32,018 nt of DNA from the NCBI GenBank assembly GCA_013205365.1, contig JABMNC010000043.1, positions 1 through 32,018 on the forward strand, given 5' to 3'. Under the pieces are notes generated by a model. The model saw only the letters and a program-made list of their open reading frames with translations, was not told the origin of the DNA and ran no database searches. The number at the start of each line of letters is the position of its first letter. The first letter of the stretch is position 1. This document shows, piece after piece, positions 26,375 through 32,018 of the stretch. The stretch is from Cryomorphaceae bacterium. GTDB lineage: Bacteria; Bacteroidota; Bacteroidia; Flavobacteriales; Schleiferiaceae. The position numbers and the translations under genes are program-made.

Positions 26375-27157
26375 TTATTTTTGTTTGTTTAGCGTGATTT
26401 GCTTCTCGAGCGATGCGACATCTGCGGCATAGGTTCCGCCAGGGAAGGTTGATCGGTACTCCTTCACGTAGGTTTCGGCCTCCTTAAAACGCTCGGCCTT
26501 CTTGGCATCAATAGAATTTTGAGCGTACCTCACGGCAGACTCCAGTCTAAAGAACATGGCCTGCTCGCGGCGCGGGCTTGAGGGATGCTCGGTAAGCATT
26601 ACGTTAAAAGAGACCACGGCGCTGGAATACTGATTGCGATGATGGTATCCTTTCGCAATTAAATAGCTCTTTTCTTCTAGCCTGCCCCGAAGCTCGTCAA
26701 TGTGGTCGTTGGCCTCACTCAAAAACTTAGAATTCGGGTGGGTGTTGATAAAAAGCTGGAGTTCATCCATCGCTTGGTAGGTGTAGGCCGGGTCAAGGGT
26801 GATCGAAGGGGCTTCGAGGTAGGCACAGTAGGCACCCAGATACGCTGCATCCTCCGCATACTCGTCGGATGGAAAGGTCTGGGCAAAACGCTTAAAGTGG
26901 TAGGATGCAAGAATATAATCGCGCTGGGCATAAAGGGTTTTGGCGAAGTAGCGGTATACTTCTTGGGCCTTGGTGGTGCCTCGGTACGAGGTCATTAACT
27001 CATCAAAAAGAGGGAAGGCCTTGCTGTAGTTGCCCCCTTCGTAGTACTTAATGGCCCGCTCAAGCCGGTAGGCCGGGTCGGTGTTTTTAAGCACTTTGCC
27101 GTAGTCTCCGCACGAGCTTAGGGCCACTACCGCAGCCAATAGGATCCAGTTCTTCAT
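26375..27157 (-). CDS. bamD: outer membrane assembly lipoprotein BamD
   Basis: Lipobox VALSSCGDYGKVLKNTDPAYRLERAIKYYEGGNYSKAFPLFDELM; TPR-like repeats. Start at MKNWILL (27157), giving ATGA overlap with dapA. Confidence 0.92.
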   Translation of the reverse strand: MKNWILLAAVVALSSCGDYGKVLKNTDPAYRLERAIKYYEGGNYSKAFPLFDELMTSYRGTTKAQEVYRYFAKTLYAQRDYILASYHFKRFAQTFPSDEYAEDAAYLGAYCAYLEAPSITLDPAYTYQAMDELQLFINTHPNSKFLSEANDHIDELRGRLEEKSYLIAKGYHHRNQYSSAVVSFNVMLTEHPSSPRREQAMFFRLESAVRYAQNSIDAKKAERFKEAETYVKEYRSTFPGGTYAADVASLEKQITLNKQK

Positions 27158-28056
27158 AGTTCGTGCTGCTGCAATTTGTGTACCGATTGGGCCAAGGCCG
27201 CATCGAGTTGGGGTGAAACGGGCCACAAGGGCAGGCGAAGTGCGGGGTGGATGATGCCGAGGTGCGCGAGGGCAGATTTAATTCCGCCCGGATTGCCTTC
27301 GGCAAAAAGTTGCTGGGTGAAGCCAAGCATGGCGTAGTGCCCGACTTGGGCCGCGTCCAAAGAGCCAGCACGGGCATCGCGGACCATTTGGCTAAACGTT
27401 TTGGGAAAGGCTTGGCCGCTCACCGAAATAACGCCATGGGCTCCGCAGGCCACCAAGGGAAGCGTCAGGTTGTCGTCGCCGCTCAAAACGTCAAAGCCTT
27501 CTGGGGCGCCGAGTACAATGGTCATGGCCTGCTCGAGGTTGCCACTGGCTTCTTTAATCGCTACGGCGTGCGGAACCTCATGCGCGATGCGCAGCGTGGT
27601 TTCGACAGCCATATTTGACCCCGTTCGGCCAGGTACGTTGTACAGAATAATGGGCAAGTCCGTAGCGGCTGAGATATGGATGAAGTGGCGGTAAATACCC
27701 TCTTGCGTCGGCTTGTTGTAGTAAGGCGATACACTAAGCACACCTGAAATTCCGAGCTGTAATCCAGCCTTTAGTTCTGCAGCCACTTTGGCGGAATCAT
27801 TACCTCCTACCCCTTGGACCACAGGGACGCGGCCCGCGGCTGCATCGCAAACGGCCGCCACAACACGCTGCTTTTCGTCCGAGGTGAGGGTTGCCGTTTC
27901 GGCAGTCGTTCCTAAAGCTACAAGGAAGTCCACTCCGCCGTCAATGCAATGGTTAACCAGACGCTTAAGCGCTGGATAATCGACTTCATTTTGAAGCGTG
28001 AAGGGAGTCACCAAGGCTATGCCTGTTCCGCGAAATGGGTTGATGCGAGCGTTCAT
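27154..28056 (-). CDS. dapA: 4-hydroxy-tetrahydrodipicolinate synthase
   Basis: 300 aa; GTGIALVTPF, DFLVALGTTAETATLTSDEK, YYNKPTQEGIYRHF, YNVPGRTGSNM, AIKEASGNLEQ. Confidence 0.97.
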   Translation of the reverse strand: MNARINPFRGTGIALVTPFTLQNEVDYPALKRLVNHCIDGGVDFLVALGTTAETATLTSDEKQRVVAAVCDAAAGRVPVVQGVGGNDSAKVAAELKAGLQLGISGVLSVSPYYNKPTQEGIYRHFIHISAATDLPIILYNVPGRTGSNMAVETTLRIAHEVPHAVAIKEASGNLEQAMTIVLGAPEGFDVLSGDDNLTLPLVACGAHGVISVSGQAFPKTFSQMVRDARAGSLDAAQVGHYAMLGFTQQLFAEGNPGGIKSALAHLGIIHPALRLPLWPVSPQLDAALAQSVHKLQQHEL

Positions 28057-28589
28057 CGAGGAGGAATTTTAGCGAGCCATGCGCTCAAAGCACGAAAGTA
28101 GTCCATAGGAAGGCGGTCTGCGCTGTGGTAGCGCACGTCATAAAAGTCGTTGGCACCCGTAATGCTCACGCGAAGTCCCGAGGGAGTACGCGCCACAATG
28201 TAGTCAATAGGGCTGTCTTGGCCGCGGTGCAGAACAACTACAAGGTCAAACTCGGTCTGCATGAATTCCAAGGCATTGCCCCCTTGCACCGCTCCGTTCC
28301 ATGCAAAGTCGTCGGTAAAGATGAGCTGGCGGCCTGAATAGAGTGCGTTTTTGGGGCGCATTTCTCCCGTCCAGCCAATTAGGTTGACCGATCGCTGCTG
28401 GGCCTGTAGGGCAGAAACTACCTGGCGCATGGACTCGAGGTAGCCTTCTTCGGCCCGTGAGTCAAATACGATTCCTATGCGACGAACCTTTTCCCAGCCC
28501 GGCCAATGGGTCGTTGCGGGTCGTTCACTGGCGGCATTGCGCCAGGCCCTCTTCTGGAGCGGAGCGCTTAGTCTGTAGAGCCAATCCAT
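28053..28589 (-). CDS. conserved Bacteroidota protein of unknown function (DUF6913-like)
   Basis: Intact ORF between ligA and dapA; VRRIGIVFDSRAEEGYLESMRQVVSALQ and FDLVVVLHRGQDSPIDYIVARTPSGLRVSI; likely start MDWLYRL at 28589 (ORF opens at 28616). Confidence 0.7.
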   Translation of the reverse strand: MDWLYRLSAPLQKRAWRNAASERPATTHWPGWEKVRRIGIVFDSRAEEGYLESMRQVVSALQAQQRSVNLIGWTGEMRPKNALYSGRQLIFTDDFAWNGAVQGGNALEFMQTEFDLVVVLHRGQDSPIDYIVARTPSGLRVSITGANDFYDVRYHSADRLPMDYFRALSAWLAKIPPR

Positions 28590-30583
28590 AGTTGATATTC
28601 TTCTTCGGTTAACCATTGTACTCCCAGGGCCTCTGCCTTGCTGCGTTTGCTAGGCCCCACCCCTTCTCCAGCCAACAAGTAGTCTGTTTTACTGCTTACA
28701 GAGCTGCCTACGCGTCCGCCATGCTCTTCGATGGAACTCTTGATTCCGTCGCGGCTAAAATGCGCAAAAACTCCGCTCACTACAAAGGTCTTGCCCTGAA
28801 GCAGTCCAGAGCCTGACACAGTGGATTGGGCCTGTTCCAGCTTGATTCCATGGGATTGGAGTCGGTCGAGTTCATGGCGGTTTTCTGGGTTTGCCAGCCA
28901 AGACTGAATGCTCTCAGCGATTTGAGGTCCTACGTCGGGAACGTCGAGCAATTCTTCTTGGGTCGCATTCATTAAATCTTCGACGCGAGCAAATGCTTGA
29001 ACGAGTTTTTTTGCCACTGTTTCGCCCACATGGCGAATTCCTAAAGCAAAAAGTACGCGCGAAAAGGGCAGGTTTTTGCTTGCCTCAAGGCTGGCCAGTG
29101 CATTACTAACGGACTTTTCTTTGAACTTCTCGAGCTTACTCCAGCCCTGCTCGCCAAGGTCGTAAAGGTCTGCAGGAGTGTGAACCCAACCAAGATCGAC
29201 CAAACGGTCGATGGTTTCGGTTCCAATGCCGTCTACGTCCATGGCGCGCCGATGAATAAAGTGCTCCAGGCGACCCTTGATTTGGGTAGGGCATTTTTGG
29301 TGGTTAGGGCAAAAGTGCTGCGCCTCTCCCTCGCGGCGTTCCAAAGCAGAGCGGCAGTCGGGGCAGATTATGGCAAAGGACACTGGGATAGCTCCAACGC
29401 TGCGACGGTCCAGGTCCACCGACGTGATTTTAGGAATAATTTCTCCGCCCTTTTCTACCCAAACCCAGTCGCCAAGGTGCAGGTCGAGCTTGAGAATTTG
29501 GTCTGAATTGTGTACCGAGGCACGCTGAACCTGGGTGCCGCTGATCCATACGGGCTCAAGATGGGCCACTGGAGTTATGGCTCCGGTGCGACCGACCTGG
29601 TAGATGACGTCGAGCAATGGCGTGCAGGCCTGCTCGGCATTGAATTTATAGGACATTGCCCATCGGGGCGATTTGGCGGTCGAACCCAGTCGCTGCTGCT
29701 GGTCCACCCGATCAACCTTGACGACTACCCCGTCGGTAGCAACCGGGAGGTTTTGGCGTTTTTGGTCCCAAAAGGTGAGAAACTCCTTGACTTGGTCTGC
29801 TGTTTCGCAACGCTGCGACCATCGCTCCTGCTGCGACGGGACAGGAAATCCCCATCGAGCCAAACCCTGCATGGCCTCGGAGTGCGAAGCAAAGGGACTT
29901 TGGCTGGAGTAGGCCGCGTAGGTAAACATACTGAGTCGGCGCTGGGCAACCTCAGCCGAGTCCTGCATTTTAAGGGTTCCTGAAGCGGCGTTTCGAGGGT
30001 TGGCAAAGAGTTCGAGTCCGGCGTTTTTGCGGCGGTTGTTGAGCCGCTCAAAGTCCGCATGCAAGAAGACAATTTCGCCCCTCACCTCGAGATCGAGGGG
30101 GGCATCAGAGGGAAGTTGAAGCGGAATTCCCTGGATGGTGCGCACATTCACGGCCACATCGTCGCCCTTCAGGCCATCGCCACGGGTAAGGGCGCGCGCA
30201 AGCAGTCCGTTTTGATAGCCAAGCGAAATTGCAACCCCGTCAAATTTAAGTTCCGCGTTCCAAAGAATGCGATCGCCAGAGACGAGCTCTTGGGCTCGGT
30301 TTATGAATTCGTCGAGTTCCTCGAAGCTGTAAGTATTGGCAAGACTCAGCATGGGCCTCTGGTGACTAACCTGTTCAAAGATCTTGGTGAAGCCTCCACC
30401 CACTCTTTGTGTAGGACTATTGGGGTCCCTTAACTCCGGGTGCGCCTGCTCCAATTCCTGAAGCTCGCGGAGCAGTTGATCAAATTCCGCGTCGCTTACC
30501 TCGGGATGGTCGGTGACGTAGTAGCGACGGTTGTGCTCGTGCAGTTCCTTGCGCAACTGGAGAATTCGATCGATCGCGGTCAT
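28568..30583 (-). CDS. ligA: NAD-dependent DNA ligase
   Basis: YYVTDHPEVSDAEFDQLLREL; AELKFDGVAISL; Zn-finger CPDC...CPNHQKCPTQ; HhH and BRCT (GKTFVVSGVFAHFSRDGIKSSIEEHGGRVGSSVSSKTDYLLAG). Start MTAIDRIL at 30583, not 30724. Confidence 0.97.
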   Translation of the reverse strand: MTAIDRILQLRKELHEHNRRYYVTDHPEVSDAEFDQLLRELQELEQAHPELRDPNSPTQRVGGGFTKIFEQVSHQRPMLSLANTYSFEELDEFINRAQELVSGDRILWNAELKFDGVAISLGYQNGLLARALTRGDGLKGDDVAVNVRTIQGIPLQLPSDAPLDLEVRGEIVFLHADFERLNNRRKNAGLELFANPRNAASGTLKMQDSAEVAQRRLSMFTYAAYSSQSPFASHSEAMQGLARWGFPVPSQQERWSQRCETADQVKEFLTFWDQKRQNLPVATDGVVVKVDRVDQQQRLGSTAKSPRWAMSYKFNAEQACTPLLDVIYQVGRTGAITPVAHLEPVWISGTQVQRASVHNSDQILKLDLHLGDWVWVEKGGEIIPKITSVDLDRRSVGAIPVSFAIICPDCRSALERREGEAQHFCPNHQKCPTQIKGRLEHFIHRRAMDVDGIGTETIDRLVDLGWVHTPADLYDLGEQGWSKLEKFKEKSVSNALASLEASKNLPFSRVLFALGIRHVGETVAKKLVQAFARVEDLMNATQEELLDVPDVGPQIAESIQSWLANPENRHELDRLQSHGIKLEQAQSTVSGSGLLQGKTFVVSGVFAHFSRDGIKSSIEEHGGRVGSSVSSKTDYLLAGEGVGPSKRSKAEALGVQWLTEEEYQLWIGSTD

Positions 30584-31431
30584 GCTTTCAAAGGTAGGGC
30601 CTGACTGCCTGGCTTTTGAGCCCAAACCCAACGCGGCGCCGCAAATTGATCCTTCATCTCCTGGGTTTGGTATCCTGCCGATTGGGCCAATTCTGCGACA
30701 TCGCCCACCCGATCGCGGTGGCATTCAAAGCCCACTTGGTTTACGCCAAGTACTCGGGCCCATGCCAACGCACGTCGGTAGTAGAATAAGGGATCCCCTG
30801 AGGGAGCATACAGCGCCAAAGAAGGTTCAAATTCAACTACCTCTACCTCGAGGTATTCCTCAGGGCTGATGTAGGGAGGATTGCAGAGTATGGCATCTGC
30901 CTGCAGACTATCGGACGGGTCGTCGCGAAGGTCCGCTTCAGTAAAACGCAGGTCAAGGCCCAGCATAACCGCATTTTGAACGGCTACTTCAAGGGCAAGT
31001 GGCGACAAGTCTATGCCCGTGATGCTCAAGTCAGGACGACGGTTTTTTAAAGCTAGGGCAATGCAGCCGGAACCCGTACCTAAATCTAGGACGCTAGCAG
31101 CTTTAGGAAGGCGTTCCGCAGCGAGAGCAACCAGCTCTTGGGTCTCGGGGCGCGGAATGAGGACATGGCTGTTGATATGAATTTTTAGGCCATCAAAATA
31201 CTCAAAACCAATAATTTGCTGAATTGGCATGGCGCTATTTAGGGCGGAGTTGTGCGCGGTAAATGCTTGGACTACGTCGGGGGGGACCGGCTTGCCTTCC
31301 TCCAGAAACAAACGACCTGGACTGAGTCCCGTTTGGGCATCAATCCAAAGCCGCCATTGGGCTCTGGCCTCGGAATCTTGAAAATGACTCCTGATCAAGA
31401 GAAATGCTTGCTGAAGTTCACGCCATGTCAC
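30580..31431 (-). CDS. prmC: peptide chain release factor N5-glutamine methyltransferase
   Basis: VLDLGTGSGCIALALKNRRPDLSITGIDLS; ILCNPPYIS. GTG start at 31431 (VTWRELQQ) preferred over ATG 31461 because TACCTTTG lies directly upstream of it. Confidence 0.93.
   Translation of the reverse strand: MTWRELQQAFLLIRSHFQDSEARAQWRLWIDAQTGLSPGRLFLEEGKPVPPDVVQAFTAHNSALNSAMPIQQIIGFEYFDGLKIHINSHVLIPRPETQELVALAAERLPKAASVLDLGTGSGCIALALKNRRPDLSITGIDLSPLALEVAVQNAVMLGLDLRFTEADLRDDPSDSLQADAILCNPPYISPEEYLEVEVVEFEPSLALYAPSGDPLFYYRRALAWARVLGVNQVGFECHRDRVGDVAELAQSAGYQTQEMKDQFAAPRWVWAQKPGSQALPLKA
30589..30596 (-). promoter_or_regulatory. Bacteroidota -7 box TACCTTTG, 5 nt upstream of ligA start, inside the 3' end of prmC
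   Basis: Plus strand reads caaaggta. Confidence 0.5.
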
Positions 31432-31435
31432 GCGC

Positions 31436-31443
31436 CAAAGGTA
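31436..31443 (-). promoter_or_regulatory. Bacteroidota -7 box TACCTTTG, 4 nt upstream of the prmC GTG
   Basis: Plus strand reads caaaggta. Confidence 0.6.
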
Positions 31444-31467
31444 GCGCAGTACCTTAGCCACGTGGTG

Positions 31468-32018
31468 ATGCAGCGCGAAGAGTACTTCATGCGTCGAGCC
31501 CTTGATTTGGCGGCTCAGGGGAGTGGTTTTACCCAGCCCAATCCTTTGGTTGGAGCCCTAATCGTGCACAACGAAAGGATTTTAGCCGAGGGCTACCATC
31601 ACCGAGCCGGGGAAGTGCACGCCGAAATTATGGCCTTAAATCAACTGCAGGCCGAGGACCTTAGCCTTTTGCCGGAGTCTACGCTTTATGTGAGTCTAGA
31701 ACCCTGTAGCCACCAAGGACGGACTGGCCCCTGCAGTTTGGCCATTGTAAATTCCGGCATAAGCACTATCGTGGTGGCGCACCAGGATCCGAATCCCTTG
31801 GTTGCCGGGCGCGGACTCGCCATGCTGCGCGATGCCGGACGCAGTGTCATTCTTGGAACTTTAGCGAAGGAGGCCGCAGAGCAAAACAAGCGGTTTTTTA
31901 CTTCCATTGCTGCGGGCCGGCCGCATACCACACTCAAATGGGCCCAAGACGCCCTAGGTCAGGTGGATGGTCCGCGCGAAAACCACCCTGGCCCTTGGCC
32001 CATCACGGGGCAAGAGGC
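31468..32018 (+). CDS. ribD: riboflavin biosynthesis protein RibD (deaminase domain; truncated by window edge)
   Basis: Plus-strand translation from 31468: MQREEYFMRRALDLAAQGSGFTQPNPLVGALIVHNERILAEGYHHRAGEVHAEIMAL...YVSLEPCSHQGRTGPC; absent from ORF track because incomplete. Confidence 0.94.
   Translation, partial: MQREEYFMRRALDLAAQGSGFTQPNPLVGALIVHNERILAEGYHHRAGEVHAEIMALNQLQAEDLSLLPESTLYVSLEPCSHQGRTGPCSLAIVNSGISTIVVAHQDPNPLVAGRGLAMLRDAGRSVILGTLAKEAAEQNKRFFTSIAAGRPHTTLKWAQDALGQVDGPRENHPGPWPITGQE

Noticed and set aside
30584-30724. 47 aa N-terminal extension of LigA
   Set aside because: Lies entirely in prmC coding sequence; ATG at 30583 matches the LigA N-terminus and has its own upstream box.
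1-32018. CRISPR arrays, tRNA/rRNA genes, IS elements, tandem repeats, phage or defence islands
   Set aside because: No direct-repeat array, cloverleaf, transposase or integrase motif seen; nearly all sequence is assigned to housekeeping or carotenoid genes.

Overview
Compact, roughly 98% coding chromosomal segment with clear Bacteroidota (Flavobacteriia-like) character: an SD-poor genome with TAnnTTTG promoter boxes, the bamD / omega / coaBC / DUF4835 / recN block, and a CarH-type MerR + ECF sigma + crtI + crtB block. I find no tRNA, rRNA, CRISPR array or mobile element. The gene content is mostly housekeeping (glyA, fah, relA/spoT, queE, folD, ffh, pirin, dihydroorotase-like, MBL hydrolase, prfC, fabI, recN, coaBC, rpoZ-like, bamD, dapA, ligA, prmC, ribD). 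Best candidates for something new: (1) a seven-gene, end-to-end coupled minus-strand array (18599 to 12859: ECF sigma, crtI, crtB, idi, PTPS-II, folE, photolyase) behind a CarH-like B12-binding MerR regulator. The regulator keeps the Wx9EH and ExHxxG B12 motifs but has Gln where I recall Thermus CarH having His132. A perfect 7-bp inverted repeat overlaps the putative sigma-gene promoter. (2) A recurrent TAnnTTTG -7 box 4-8 nt upstream of start codons, suggesting many leaderless mRNAs, including a 28-bp divergent gap holding two opposed boxes. (3) A dihydroorotase homologue lacking the HxH metal motif. (4) A large conserved-looking protein of unknown function at 11424-12827. All family assignments are from reading the translations; no database search was run.
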